A DNA stretch of 64,000 bases from NCBI RefSeq assembly GCF_901538355.1, contig NZ_LR593887.1, positions 4,998,920 to 5,062,919 on the forward strand, written 5' to 3'. The notes beneath the pieces were generated by a model that saw only the letters and a list, made by a program, of their open reading frames with translations, was not told where the DNA came from and made no database searches. The stretch is from Tuwongella immobilis (GTDB lineage: Bacteria > Planctomycetota > Planctomycetia > Gemmatales > Gemmataceae). The position numbers and the translations under genes are program-made. Positions within the stretch are counted from its first letter, which is position 1. Each line of letters starts with the position of its first letter. Positions 40,784-50,484 of the stretch are shown piece by piece.

Positions 40784-42208
40784 TCACGCCAGAATCGGTC
40801 GGATCACGTTGCCGGAAACGTCCGTCAATCGGAAATTCCGCCCCTGGTAAAAGAACGTCAGCCGCTCGTGATCGATGCCCAGCAGATGCAGCATCGTCGC
40901 ATGCAGATCATGCACGCTCACGCGATTTTCCGCCGCGTGATAGCCAAATTCGTCCGTCGCCCCGTAGCTGATGCCCGGCTTGATGCCGCCACCCGCCATC
41001 CACATGCTGAACCCTTTCATGTGGTGATCGCGGCCGTTGCCCTGAGCCATCGGCGTGCGACCAAACTCGCCGCCCCAAATCACCAACGTATCTTTGAGCA
41101 TATCCCGCTGCTTCAGATCGGTCAGCAACGCCGCCATCCCCTGATCGACTTCCTTGGCGACCACTTCCATTTGCTGCTTCAGCCCGCCGTGTTGATCCCA
41201 ATCGCGATGGTACAACTGAATGAATCGCACGCCACGTTCCGCCAGCCGACGCGCCAAGAGACAGTTCGCCGCGAACGAGCCATCGCCGCCCTTGGTGCCG
41301 TACAGCTCCAGCGTCTTGGCATCTTCTTTGCGGAGATCCATCAAGTCCGGCACACTCGTCTGCATGCGGAACGCCATTTCGTATTGGGCGACTCGCGTGG
41401 CAATTTCGGGATCATTTGCCGAAGAATCAAACAATTGATTCAACGCCTGCGTCGCATCCACGACATCCCGCTGCCGCTCCGACGTCACCCCGTTGGGCCG
41501 TCCGACATACAGCACCGGATCCCCCTTGGAGCGGAATTCGACCCCTTGGAAGTTGCTCGGCAGAAATCCCGAGTGCCATTGGCGCGCAGCAATCGGCTGC
41601 TGCTGCCCCGCCCGCCCGGTGGAGGTCATCACCACAAACCCTGGCAGGCTATCGGTTTCCGCTCCCAATCCGTACCACAGCCATGACCCCATACTCGGAC
41701 GACCGGAAATGGTCGTCCCTGTGTTCATGAATGTGTGCGCCGGATCGTGATTGATCGCTTCCGTATACAACGAACGCACGATGCACAGATCATCTGCATG
41801 TTTGGCCAAGTGCGGGAACACCGAACAGATTTCCTGCCCCGATTTCCCATACTTCCCAAACGGATGCTGCGGCGGAAAGCAGGTCAGCTTCGCACCCTGC
41901 AATTGGGCAATCGGCTGCCCCTTGGTAATCGATTCTGGCATCGGCTGACCGGCCATTTTCGCCAGCATCGGCTTGTAATCGAGCGTTTCCAGGTGGCTCG
42001 GACCACCGGCCATGTACAGGTAAATCACCCGCTTCGCCTTGGCCGGATGATGCGGCTGAATTGCCCCCTTCGCTGTCGCTAACGGATTGCCAGCAAACAA
42101 CTTGGGTTGCAGCAACGCACCCAGCGCGGTCGTGCCCAGGGCCAAACCACCACGGGCCAGAAACGTCCGCCGATTGACGTCGGTTCGCATCCATTCTTGT
42201 GGATTCAT
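40784..42208 (-). CDS. DUF1501 family protein
   Basis: A 474-residue protein with a twin-arginine leader (NRRTFLARGGLALGTTALG), so it is folded before export. RVIYLYMAGGPSHLETLDYKP and a late WGGEFGRTPMAQGNGRDHHMKGFSMWMAGGGI carry the metal-type Asp/His/Glu residues of the sulfatase-like (alkaline phosphatase superfamily) fold. No Cys/Ser formylglycine motif is seen, so it need not be a sulfatase. It lies 3 bases after the DUF1549/DUF1553 cytochrome gene. This pair is one of the most typical gene couples in planctomycetes and is often multi-copy. Its substrate is unknown; a carbohydrate-related role is often suggested but not shown. Confidence 0.9.
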   Translation of the reverse strand: MNPQEWMRTDVNRRTFLARGGLALGTTALGALLQPKLFAGNPLATAKGAIQPHHPAKAKRVIYLYMAGGPSHLETLDYKPMLAKMAGQPMPESITKGQPIAQLQGAKLTCFPPQHPFGKYGKSGQEICSVFPHLAKHADDLCIVRSLYTEAINHDPAHTFMNTGTTISGRPSMGSWLWYGLGAETDSLPGFVVMTSTGRAGQQQPIAARQWHSGFLPSNFQGVEFRSKGDPVLYVGRPNGVTSERQRDVVDATQALNQLFDSSANDPEIATRVAQYEMAFRMQTSVPDLMDLRKEDAKTLELYGTKGGDGSFAANCLLARRLAERGVRFIQLYHRDWDQHGGLKQQMEVVAKEVDQGMAALLTDLKQRDMLKDTLVIWGGEFGRTPMAQGNGRDHHMKGFSMWMAGGGIKPGISYGATDEFGYHAAENRVSVHDLHATMLHLLGIDHERLTFFYQGRNFRLTDVSGNVIRPILA

Positions 42209-42211
42209 GGT

Positions 42212-45200
42212 TCAGTTCCGCGTGATGGTTTCATGAAGATTCAACAGGACGCGGGCCACCCCGGTCCACGCCGCCAATTCCGCCCGATCGAGCTTTTCCG
42301 GGATCTTCGCCAACCCGATCGCCAGCAGCGCATCCACTGCCGGTTGATCGGAGCGATATTGCGCCAAATGTTTGGCATACACTCCCGCCAACACCGCCGA
42401 TTCATTCGCCGATGGCGACCGACCCACCGCACGCCGGAACATCCAAGCGATTCTTGCATCAATCGAGGGTGGCGCATCGGTCATCGCTTTCGACGCAAAG
42501 GCCCGTGCCGCTTCAACATACGATGGATCATTCAGCAGCACCAACGCCTGCAATGGCGTGCTCGACCGTGGACGATCGGCCGTGCATTCTTCCCGAGTTG
42601 GGGCATCGAACGCCGCCAGACTCGGATGCAAGAAACTTCGGCACCAATAGGTGTAAATCCCACGGCGATATTGGTTTGCGTCCAAATCTGCCTGCCAATC
42701 CCGTTTCGGGAAATTCAAATACGACCAATACCCTTCCGGCTGATACGGCTTCACACTCGCCCCGCCCACCTGCGGATTCAACAATCCACTAATCGCCAGA
42801 GCGTTATCACGCACCATTTCCGCATCAATCCGGAAGCGATTTTGTCGGGCCAGCCACAGATTCTGCGGATCGCGATTGCGCAGATCATCCGTCGCCACTG
42901 AGCTTTGTCGATAGGTCGCCGATTCGAGCATCAGCCGCAACAATCGCTGCACATCCCACCCGGAGTCGATGAACTCAAGTGCAAGCCAATCCAGAAGTTG
43001 CGGATGCGTCGGCGGTGTCCCCTGGGTGCCAAAATCCTCAACCGATCGCACCAATCCCTGTCCGAACATCAACTTCCACATCCGATTCACAAAGACTCGT
43101 GCCACCAGCGGATTGTCCCGACTGGTCAACCACTTGGCCAACGCCAGCCGATCGGCCTTTTCGCCCTTCGGAATCTGCGGCAGAAATTCGGGAACGCCCG
43201 GTTCCACAATCGGCCCGCTATCATCCAGCCAATTGCCACGCGGCAGCACCCGCAGCATGCGTCGATTCGTCGCAACCGTCACCAATGTCTTGGGATACGA
43301 CGCCTCCAATGCCTTCCGAGCCGCTTCCAAATCCGCGATCGACTTGCGAACGGACTCGGTCTCGGGGGCAGACTTGCGGAATTCGCTCATCAGCAGCGTT
43401 CGTTCCGTTGGCGTTCGTTTGTCTGCCGCAGTCTTCAACGCCGCTTGGACGGTAGCAGGCACCCCACCAGCACTCAATTCGGGCTGTTTCGCCGTCGTGG
43501 TCGCCACGCGCAACCGACCGATATTGTGTTTCGCAAACGGCGATTCATGCACCAACGTCAGCACCAGCGATGAACCAACCGGCACCGCTAACGGCTTCGC
43601 AAACACAAACAGTGCTTGATGATCCGCCGGCGAGATATGCCCATTGATCGCCCAACCGGGACCGCCATTCGGGCTGATGGTCGAAGCAATCGGGAACCCC
43701 GGCTGTTCGTAGTCGGCCACCACTTTGGCCAGTTCCACTGGCACCGCTTTGGCCGCATCCTTCGCTTTCACATCCAGGCGAATTTTCGTGACGACGAAAT
43801 TTCCATTCGCACGCGAAAGTGCCCCATCGGTCAAACTCGCATGCTTCAGAACTTCCAGCCGCAACCCCGTGAGATTTTCCCGATCCACTGGAATGGTCAG
43901 GGTATACGTCGCACGATCCGGATTTGCACCCGTCGCCAGCAGCGATTGATCGTCCAATGGTTTCAGGATCTGTTTCCCGGTCGATTTCGCATCGGTCGGG
44001 GTGATCGTCACCCAAGGATTCGCGCCGGTCGCAATCGCTTGTTGAAGCGTCGCCTCCCATTTGGCCTGCGCCGCATCCCATTGTGGATTCACGGCTTGCA
44101 GCGATTGCTTGGCTGCTTCCCACTTCGCTGTCAACGCCGCAAATTGCTTCTCTTGCTCCGGCGTTGGAATCGGCGTCTGAGGCTGTCGCCCCACCGCCAA
44201 CTCCTGAATGTCCGTAAAGAAACTACCCCAACGATAAAAGTCTTTCTGACTAATCGGATCATATTTGTGATTGTGGCATTCCGCACAGCCAACCGTCTGG
44301 GCCAGCCAAACTGCGGTCGAATTCCGCACGCGATCGGCGACATACTTCGCCTGATATTCTTTCGCTTGCGAACCACCTTCTTCCGTCGTCATCAACAAAC
44401 GGTTGTACCCCGACGCGATTTTCTGCTCGGTCGAGGCATTCGGCATCAGATCCCCCGCAATTTGCTCGAACGTGAACTGGTGAAATGGTTTATTGCGTTG
44501 GAATGCCTCGATGACATAATCCCGAAACAGGGCGATATCCCGGTGGTTGTCGCTGTGATAACCACCCGTATCGGCATATCGCACCAGATCAAGCCAATAG
44601 AGCGCCATTCGCTCACCATAATGCGGACTTGCAAACATCCGGTCGAGGAGCTTTGCATAAGCATCTGCCGATTGATCCGCAACAAATTGCTCCACTTCTT
44701 CGGGCGTGGGTGGCAAACCACGAAGATCAAACGACAACCGTCGAATCAGGGTCCGCCGATCCGCTTCCGGTGCCGGTTTCAAACCGTTGGCCAACTGTTT
44801 CTCGGCAACCCACGCATCGACCGGATTGCGTACCCAACCGCGAATCGCTTCCGGAAGTGCTGGCGGTGTCGGACGTTGCGGCGGCACATACGCCCAATGC
44901 GCATCGTACTTCGCACCTTGATCGATCCATCGCTTGAGAATCGCAACTTGTTCCTTGGGAATCGCCGGCTTCTTGGAGCGAGGCGGCGGCATGAACGTCT
45001 CGGGATCATCGGTGACAATCCGCGCGATCAGTTCGCTCTCGGCCGACTTGCCGGGCACAATCGCGCCACCGGCAATCGCCGCATCTCGAACATCCAGACG
45101 AAGATCGGCTTTTCGGAGATTCTCATCCGGCCCATGGCAGGCAAAGCAATGATTCGACAGAATGGGCTTCACATCACGCGTGAAATCGACCGGAGCATCT

Positions 45201-45295
45201 GCGGCATGAAGTGTCGGAAGTGCCAACAGCGTCAGTGGTAGCGTCCAAACCGCCACCAGCAGTGAACGCCTCGGAAGAGTGCGGGAATGATTCAT
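42212..45295 (-). CDS. cytochrome c-type DUF1549/DUF1553 protein
   Basis: A 1027-residue secreted protein. The start at 45295 has GGGAACC upstream and gives a clean signal peptide (LVAVWTLPLTLLALPTLHAA); an in-frame extension to 45427 is unlikely. A cytochrome c-like domain (PSCyt1) holds the heme motif CFACH, with Met in ETFMPPP as possible axial ligand. DUF1549 (PSCyt2) includes WVAEKQLANGLKPAPEADR and CAECHNHKYDPIS, a second CxxCH. DUF1553 (PSD1) follows, with PLVARVFVNRMWKLMFGQGLV. A non-catalytic sugar-binding-like insert lies between. It couples with the DUF1501 gene 3 bases downstream. Role unknown; the set is planctomycete/verrucomicrobial. Confidence 0.92.
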   Translation of the reverse strand: MNHSRTLPRRSLLVAVWTLPLTLLALPTLHAADAPVDFTRDVKPILSNHCFACHGPDENLRKADLRLDVRDAAIAGGAIVPGKSAESELIARIVTDDPETFMPPPRSKKPAIPKEQVAILKRWIDQGAKYDAHWAYVPPQRPTPPALPEAIRGWVRNPVDAWVAEKQLANGLKPAPEADRRTLIRRLSFDLRGLPPTPEEVEQFVADQSADAYAKLLDRMFASPHYGERMALYWLDLVRYADTGGYHSDNHRDIALFRDYVIEAFQRNKPFHQFTFEQIAGDLMPNASTEQKIASGYNRLLMTTEEGGSQAKEYQAKYVADRVRNSTAVWLAQTVGCAECHNHKYDPISQKDFYRWGSFFTDIQELAVGRQPQTPIPTPEQEKQFAALTAKWEAAKQSLQAVNPQWDAAQAKWEATLQQAIATGANPWVTITPTDAKSTGKQILKPLDDQSLLATGANPDRATYTLTIPVDRENLTGLRLEVLKHASLTDGALSRANGNFVVTKIRLDVKAKDAAKAVPVELAKVVADYEQPGFPIASTISPNGGPGWAINGHISPADHQALFVFAKPLAVPVGSSLVLTLVHESPFAKHNIGRLRVATTTAKQPELSAGGVPATVQAALKTAADKRTPTERTLLMSEFRKSAPETESVRKSIADLEAARKALEASYPKTLVTVATNRRMLRVLPRGNWLDDSGPIVEPGVPEFLPQIPKGEKADRLALAKWLTSRDNPLVARVFVNRMWKLMFGQGLVRSVEDFGTQGTPPTHPQLLDWLALEFIDSGWDVQRLLRLMLESATYRQSSVATDDLRNRDPQNLWLARQNRFRIDAEMVRDNALAISGLLNPQVGGASVKPYQPEGYWSYLNFPKRDWQADLDANQYRRGIYTYWCRSFLHPSLAAFDAPTREECTADRPRSSTPLQALVLLNDPSYVEAARAFASKAMTDAPPSIDARIAWMFRRAVGRSPSANESAVLAGVYAKHLAQYRSDQPAVDALLAIGLAKIPEKLDRAELAAWTGVARVLLNLHETITRN

Positions 45296-45439
45296 GGCAG
45301 GGTTCCCAAACAGAATCGGGGTCGGCCCGAGTGCAAGCGGCAAGATTGGTCGATTGTGACACAATTCTAGCGGCGTCGCAATCATCTGTTGGGATCGATG
45401 CGATTTTTTCGGATTTCCACAAATCACTGGAAAAACAAC

Positions 45440-45475
45440 ATTCCGAGAGTCGAATCACTCCGTCTCTCGGAATGC
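45440..45475 (-). terminator. intrinsic terminator of the DUF1559-lipoprotein unit
   Basis: On the minus strand CATTCCGAGAG and CTCTCGGAATG form a perfect 11-base stem with a 14-base loop, followed by TTGTTTTTCC, 23 bases after the lipoprotein stop codon. Confidence 0.8.
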
Positions 45476-45498
45476 GAATTCATCCCATTCTCCGCTCA

Positions 45499-45954
45499 TC
45501 AAGCCCCTTCCGGCAACTTGATTTGCAGGTCGTTCGATCCGGGTTGAACCGTGATTTCGGTCTTCGACTTTTCGGGGCTCATCGCCCCTTTCAATCGATC
45601 GGCTTGCTTGGGAGTCCCCGACTTTGTAACCGCTGATCCCGCAAGAATTTGCAGCGCAACCCGATATTTACCAGGCGGTAATTCGCCGCCACTGGCGATC
45701 ACCTCGAATTGCCCATTTCCCTGCACCATCGCGGGATAAGTCGCTTCGGAGTTGATGGCACCAGACTCGCCCACTTGACAGAATGTCAGAAATGCTTGTT
45801 CCCCGGCTTGCAATGCAAACGGTGAGCCATCGCTTTTCTGCAATTGTCCTTTTAGTGTCGATTTCCCGGTATCGCCACAGCCCGAATTTGTGAGCAGCAT
45901 CAGGCCGAACAGTAGTCCCACCAAGGACTTCCGGCAGAGATCAATAGTCGCCAT
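45499..45954 (-). CDS. small lipoprotein overlapping DUF1559 gene
   Basis: A 151-residue lipoprotein with leader SLVGLLFGLMLLTNSGCGDT, a proper lipobox. The first bases overlap the end of the DUF1559 gene by 14 bases, so translation is coupled. The mature part contains LKGQLQKSDGSPFALQAGEQ, QFEVIASGGELPPGKYRVALQI and a final SNDLQIKLPEG. This suits a small beta-sandwich domain like those of the lipoproteins at 14146 and 36841, although similarity is limited to the PxGxYxV strand and the end (SNxLxIxL is shared with the 14146 protein). Probably anchored in the envelope. A terminator follows. Confidence 0.82.
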   Translation of the reverse strand: MATIDLCRKSLVGLLFGLMLLTNSGCGDTGKSTLKGQLQKSDGSPFALQAGEQAFLTFCQVGESGAINSEATYPAMVQGNGQFEVIASGGELPPGKYRVALQILAGSAVTKSGTPKQADRLKGAMSPEKSKTEITVQPGSNDLQIKLPEGA

Positions 45955-46981
45955 TGATCACCTGCCCGTCATTTCGGCTATGCAGCAAGAACCACGTACG
46001 GGTCGTGACGCTGTTGGCGACAAATTTGACGGAACCATCTGCAAATGCAGTGTTTACGCCGCCCGTATGTCGGCTCTTGGCAGTCACTTGCCAGCTGAGG
46101 CACCCCGAGCAGCACCCCATCCCGACAGCCGGCGCATCGGTCCCGCCTTGGATGTCATCGCAGCCACTGCAGCTGACGTTCGGCGTGGGGGTGTCGCTAC
46201 GACCGTTGCCGGCCGAAATGCTCGCCCCGGTCTGCCCCATCGCCCAGGTTCCACGAATGTCATTCGCATCCGGCCCAATCCGCATTTCGTCGATCAAGAT
46301 TGTGCTCGAAGTGCCATCGGTGATGGACGTAAACGATTGCCCGGTATTGACATTCATCACGCCACCGCCCGAGAACGCCAACCCTGCGTACCCGCCCGGA
46401 TCGGGGTTGAACGACGGCGAATTATCCGTCCAAGCACCGGTGGGGCCACCAATCAACGCAGCCGTCCCACCGACCCAGAACATCCCCGGACCAGCGTTGG
46501 CAGCGTAGTTTCCACGTGCCCAGTTGCCACCCGCACGAGCGCAGGGGGTGTCGCCACCCGTATCCGACGGACAACGATACGTCTTAATATTCGTCGAACG
46601 AATCACCCGCCACGCATTTTCGGCAGGCGTCGTCGCATAGCGATTGATACTGTCCGAAACTTGTCGGAACAGATTATCCTGTTCCATGTACGGCAGGACC
46701 AGCACCATCCAGTTTGGTCCAAAATTCTGATTATGATCGGCCGGATTATTCACCGATGCATTCATCAGCACAGCGGCGGGGAGTTTCCCCGTGGAATCGT
46801 GATAGTTGTGGCACGCTAACCCCAACTGCTTCATATGGTTCTGGCACGTCATGCGTGCGGCGGCTTCGCGGACTTTCTGCACAGCGGGAAGCAGCAATCC
46901 AATCAAAATCGCAATGATTGCGATAACAACTAACAATTCGATGAGCGTAAACGCTCGCCGACGAGGACAGATGGTTGCCAT
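45941..46981 (-). CDS. DUF1559 pseudopilin-like protein
   Basis: A 346-residue protein with leader [20 protein letters not shown] (Ala at -1 instead of Gly) and [34 protein letters not shown] and HTGGVNTAFADGSVKF at the end are standard DUF1559. An unusual middle insertion is rich in Cys (VSCSGCDDIQ and GMGCCSGCLSW), six cysteines that could form disulfides or bind metal. The ATG at 46981 follows GAGG. Its stop codon overlaps the following lipoprotein start by 14 bases, giving tight coupling. Ends VINGDY, so the C-terminus differs from the 37359 and 35853 pair. Confidence 0.92.
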   Translation of the reverse strand: MATICPRRRAFTLIELLVVIAIIAILIGLLLPAVQKVREAAARMTCQNHMKQLGLACHNYHDSTGKLPAAVLMNASVNNPADHNQNFGPNWMVLVLPYMEQDNLFRQVSDSINRYATTPAENAWRVIRSTNIKTYRCPSDTGGDTPCARAGGNWARGNYAANAGPGMFWVGGTAALIGGPTGAWTDNSPSFNPDPGGYAGLAFSGGGVMNVNTGQSFTSITDGTSSTILIDEMRIGPDANDIRGTWAMGQTGASISAGNGRSDTPTPNVSCSGCDDIQGGTDAPAVGMGCCSGCLSWQVTAKSRHTGGVNTAFADGSVKFVANSVTTRTWFLLHSRNDGQVINGDY

Positions 46982-47086
46982 CAGAAGACCTCGACAAGTC
47001 CAAAGGAGAGATTAAAGAAATGATAATAGCCAGCGTTTCGGCGGCTCGTCAAGGACAAACCCTCGTCTTGGCATCCCAAATCATCC

Positions 47087-49468
47087 TCATCCCGCTTGCC
47101 GAATTGGCGGAACAATCGGCCGAACAACAGGAAGTGGCTGGCGCGTCCGCTCGTATCGTGCGGCGTCTCGACCAACCAAAACGAGGAACGCGGGTACCAA
47201 AAATGGCCGCACCACGAAGGTGTCTAGAATCACTCCCACTGCGAGCGCAAACCCAATCTGCATCAGGGTATTCAGCGATGCGAGCATGAGCGTTCCAAAG
47301 GTTCCCGCCATGATAATTCCGCAAGCGGTGATGGTGCCGCCAGTGGCTGCCAGACCGCGCCGCACGCCTTCGATCAGACCATATTTTTCGCGCTCTTGTA
47401 GAATCCGATGCACGAGCAAAATGTTGTAATCTTCGCCGACCGCGACCAAAATTGTGAATAAAAAAAATGGCACCCGCCACTCGATGGTCTGCATCCATTC
47501 GCCTTGCAACGCGCTGGCGAACAGCATGGTCAGCCCCAACGTCGCGTAGTAACTCAGCAGCACGGTGCCCATCAGATACGCAGCCAGCCAAATTCGTTTG
47601 ACGACGACAATCAGGATCAAAAACACGCCTGCCACCACCAACGCATTCACCCGAAGTCGATCGCGGGCAACGAGTTTCGCCATATCTCGCGTGTGGACAG
47701 TCACCCCGAAGCATTCCGTGTGGACATCGCCCACCAGAGCGGTACGGATGGGCAGCAGTTTTTCCATCCAGATTTCGATCTGCTTGAATGTCTCCACCGA
47801 TTTTGCGTCGAAGGGGTCCGATTGGAAGACAACATCCAGCCGCGTGAGATGCTTGGTTTGACCATTCACTTCGGCAGTGGATAGATAGTGCTTTTCCGCG
47901 ACTAATCGAATCGCCTTCTCTTTAACGGCTTCCAGATCAAACAACTTGGATTGGAACATCCCCAATGGACTCGCCGCCTGCGGAGTTGGCGGGGATGGAT
48001 CGGCTGTCGCAAACCCATTGGGGCCAAGCGGTTGGGTTAGACTTCGCACCTCAGCGACATTGTCCAAATGCGCCATGCCGAGGCTTAAATGGGTGATGAG
48101 CTCTCGGCCTTCGGGCGAACTCCACGGGCGATCCGCCGCGAGCAGAATTGTAAGCGGCCCAGTCTCGCCTGCGGTAAAATGCTCTTGCAACAGTGCTAAC
48201 CCGCGAACACTTTCCGACTGCGGACTCAACTCGCCGATGGGGCGGAAACTGGGCACGACTTGCCCGCCCAAAATCGCCAGCGGCACCAGCCCCATGAGGC
48301 AAAGTGCGAGCACCATCACTGGGCGGCGGACAACCACCGTGCTCATGCGATTCCAAAAGCCGCCTCGGGCTCGGCCCGGCATCACCGGATGCACTTTCAG
48401 TGGCCAGAATGCTCCACGTCCGAGAATTCGCAACAACGCCGGAGTGATCGTCAGCGATGCCAGCAGGCCAATGCCCAACGCCAGGGCGATCACGGGGCCA
48501 GCGCAGCGAATTTTCCCGAACTCGGCAAAGCCCATCATCCCCAGGCCGCACATGACCGTCCCGGCACTGGCCGCGAGCGCCCCACCGACCGCGCTCACAC
48601 TCGCGTTCAAGCTGAACGGAGCCGTTTGGCCTGCTTCCAACTCTTCACGATACCGGCTGATGAGAAAGAGACAGTAATCGGTTCCGGCTCCGAATAGAAT
48701 CACGATCGCAAAAATCTGCGAGATATTGACGAGATGCACACCAGGAATCAGTGTCACAATCGCCAGAACTTCCAAAGATACCCACACCGCAAGGCCAATG
48801 GTGATGAGCGGAATGAACGCCATCACGGGCGATCGATAAACGATCAACAGAACGCTGACCACCAGAATGATGGTAGCCAAGGTGGTATGGTCGAGACTGG
48901 CAGCGCTGGCCTTGACCATGTCGCGGCCGATCCCAGCAGGGCCGGTGATGAGTACATTCGGCGGATTTGACACATCCTTCAGCAGGGATTGAACTTCCGT
49001 CTGCACATGTTCGACGGTATCCCGCGTCTTCACTGCCAGATATGGGGTGCTGAGTAGCACTTGCACCAGCGTACAAGTGCCATCGTGAGAAGTCAGCCGC
49101 GATCCGACCGGACCATCCCGATAGGAAGTGATGCCGGTAATGTTCCATTCCGGGTGTTCTTGTTTGACGGTGGTTAATCGCTCGGTGAGGCGATCGACCC
49201 AAGCGAAGTCGGATGGTTGGAGTTTTCCTTCGGGGCGTTCGATGGCGATGATGGCGCGAGCGGCGGAGACATCCTTCGGAAAAGCTTGCTCCATCAGCAG
49301 ATGCGCTCGCACGCTGGGAAATTCGGCGGGCAGAAATCGGATGTCATCGTCGTGACTATTGCGTTCCCAATTCGGCGCTACTTTGGTCAGCCCGATTCCC
49401 GCGGCAATCCAGAACAGCAGCACCAGCCAGGGGTGACGAACCGCAACCCGACCGAGAAAATCGAACAT
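47087..49468 (-). CDS. MMPL/RND-superfamily transporter (HAE3-like)
   Basis: A 793-residue polytopic membrane protein; the start at 49468 follows GGAGGG. It has one N-terminal segment (HPWLVLLFWIAAGIGLT), then two large periplasmic domains and two bundles of about six segments, such as TLATIILVVSVLLIVYRSP and NALVVAGVFLILIVV, the RND internal duplication. FGAGTDYCLFLISRYREEL and VGEDYNILLVHRILQERE hold the Asp residues of segments 4 and 10, which relay protons. The HAE3/MMPL group moves lipids, hopanoids or hydrophobic compounds across the inner membrane. No adaptor or TolC-like gene is adjacent. The propeller gene upstream ends 98 bases before it. Confidence 0.85.
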   Translation of the reverse strand: MFDFLGRVAVRHPWLVLLFWIAAGIGLTKVAPNWERNSHDDDIRFLPAEFPSVRAHLLMEQAFPKDVSAARAIIAIERPEGKLQPSDFAWVDRLTERLTTVKQEHPEWNITGITSYRDGPVGSRLTSHDGTCTLVQVLLSTPYLAVKTRDTVEHVQTEVQSLLKDVSNPPNVLITGPAGIGRDMVKASAASLDHTTLATIILVVSVLLIVYRSPVMAFIPLITIGLAVWVSLEVLAIVTLIPGVHLVNISQIFAIVILFGAGTDYCLFLISRYREELEAGQTAPFSLNASVSAVGGALAASAGTVMCGLGMMGFAEFGKIRCAGPVIALALGIGLLASLTITPALLRILGRGAFWPLKVHPVMPGRARGGFWNRMSTVVVRRPVMVLALCLMGLVPLAILGGQVVPSFRPIGELSPQSESVRGLALLQEHFTAGETGPLTILLAADRPWSSPEGRELITHLSLGMAHLDNVAEVRSLTQPLGPNGFATADPSPPTPQAASPLGMFQSKLFDLEAVKEKAIRLVAEKHYLSTAEVNGQTKHLTRLDVVFQSDPFDAKSVETFKQIEIWMEKLLPIRTALVGDVHTECFGVTVHTRDMAKLVARDRLRVNALVVAGVFLILIVVVKRIWLAAYLMGTVLLSYYATLGLTMLFASALQGEWMQTIEWRVPFFLFTILVAVGEDYNILLVHRILQEREKYGLIEGVRRGLAATGGTITACGIIMAGTFGTLMLASLNTLMQIGFALAVGVILDTFVVRPFLVPAFLVLVGRDAARYERTRQPLPVVRPIVPPIRQAG

Positions 49469-49566
49469 CCCTGCCACCCTCCGCTGCCCACTCCGTGGCA
49501 TGCCCCGCACCAGCGTGCGACGCTACCCGGAAACTGGCACGGCGTCAAGGCAGAGCAATCCAGCTG

Positions 49567-50442
49567 TTATTTCGGACGCGGAAGTTTCAAGCAGCAGATT
49601 GTGCTGTCTTGCAAGGCTGCATACAGACGTTCTCCCGAGGATTCGAGAGCAATGCCAACGGCAGGGGAAGCGGTCGGCAGATGGAACCAATGCGCTCCCG
49701 AATCGCGGAATCCGTCGATTCGCGCCTCCACACCAGCGAGCGCCCAAAGTGGTGCAAGTACGGCCGTGGCGACATCCCGGCAGGCTGGCTGTTTCTCGTG
49801 AAAGCGCATGGGGTTGCCGCGCGAATCGTATCCCCGAACACCATCGGAGAAACAGGCAACAATGGCTTGCGATTGCAGCGAATTGGCCTTCGTTTCCGTG
49901 AGAATCGCTAAGCCGCCATGATGGATCACCGGGGTATCCCGCCAGGTGATTGCTCCGGATTGCGGATTCACACGAACGACGAATCCATAATTGGAAATTC
50001 CGACCAATTCGGATTCGCCGGGACACCAACGAAGCTGATGGAGCGGCCGAGGCAGTTTGATCCGAGACTGAACAATTCCATGATCGTCGAACAGATGCAA
50101 TTGCGAGTCGGAATCGCACATGGCAACCAGCGATCCCGGCGCATCGAGTGCCACGCACAGCGGTTTGGACGGCAGCGACTCCTGCCAGCGAATCGAAAAA
50201 TCGGGCCGATACCAGAATACCGAACCGGACTGATCGGCAGCAACAATCGCCGTTCCATCTTCCGAAATCGTTGCCGACACAATCCGAGCCGATTGATGCA
50301 CTTTGCCTTGCGATCGCCCGTCGGAATCGAATCGGGTAATCCAGTATTGATCGTCCCAGAGGATGAGTTCATTCGATTCCCGAGCCATTTGAAGGCCACG
50401 TGGATTCGCGGTCGATTGCAGAGACCAGACCAATTCCGGCAT
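49567..50442 (-). CDS. WD40-like beta-propeller protein
   Basis: A 291-residue protein with no signal peptide, so probably cytosolic. The start at 50442 follows GAGGAC. Repeats such as IVSATISEDGTAIVAADQSG, CVALDAPGSLVAMCDSDSQLHLFD and RWCPGESELVGISNYG are WD40-like blades (seven expected), though the GH and WD pairs are missing. It follows the S41 protease gene after 42 bases on the same strand and precedes the MMPL gene. It may scaffold or sense something linked to them, but no partner is recognisable. PQQ-type entry motifs (WxxRGP) are absent, so it is not of the same family as the 5676 and 10608 proteins. Confidence 0.7.
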   Translation of the reverse strand: MPELVWSLQSTANPRGLQMARESNELILWDDQYWITRFDSDGRSQGKVHQSARIVSATISEDGTAIVAADQSGSVFWYRPDFSIRWQESLPSKPLCVALDAPGSLVAMCDSDSQLHLFDDHGIVQSRIKLPRPLHQLRWCPGESELVGISNYGFVVRVNPQSGAITWRDTPVIHHGGLAILTETKANSLQSQAIVACFSDGVRGYDSRGNPMRFHEKQPACRDVATAVLAPLWALAGVEARIDGFRDSGAHWFHLPTASPAVGIALESSGERLYAALQDSTICCLKLPRPK

Positions 50443-50484
50443 AGCGTCCTCAACTGGGGACCAGCCCCCGCTCAACGCAACCGA

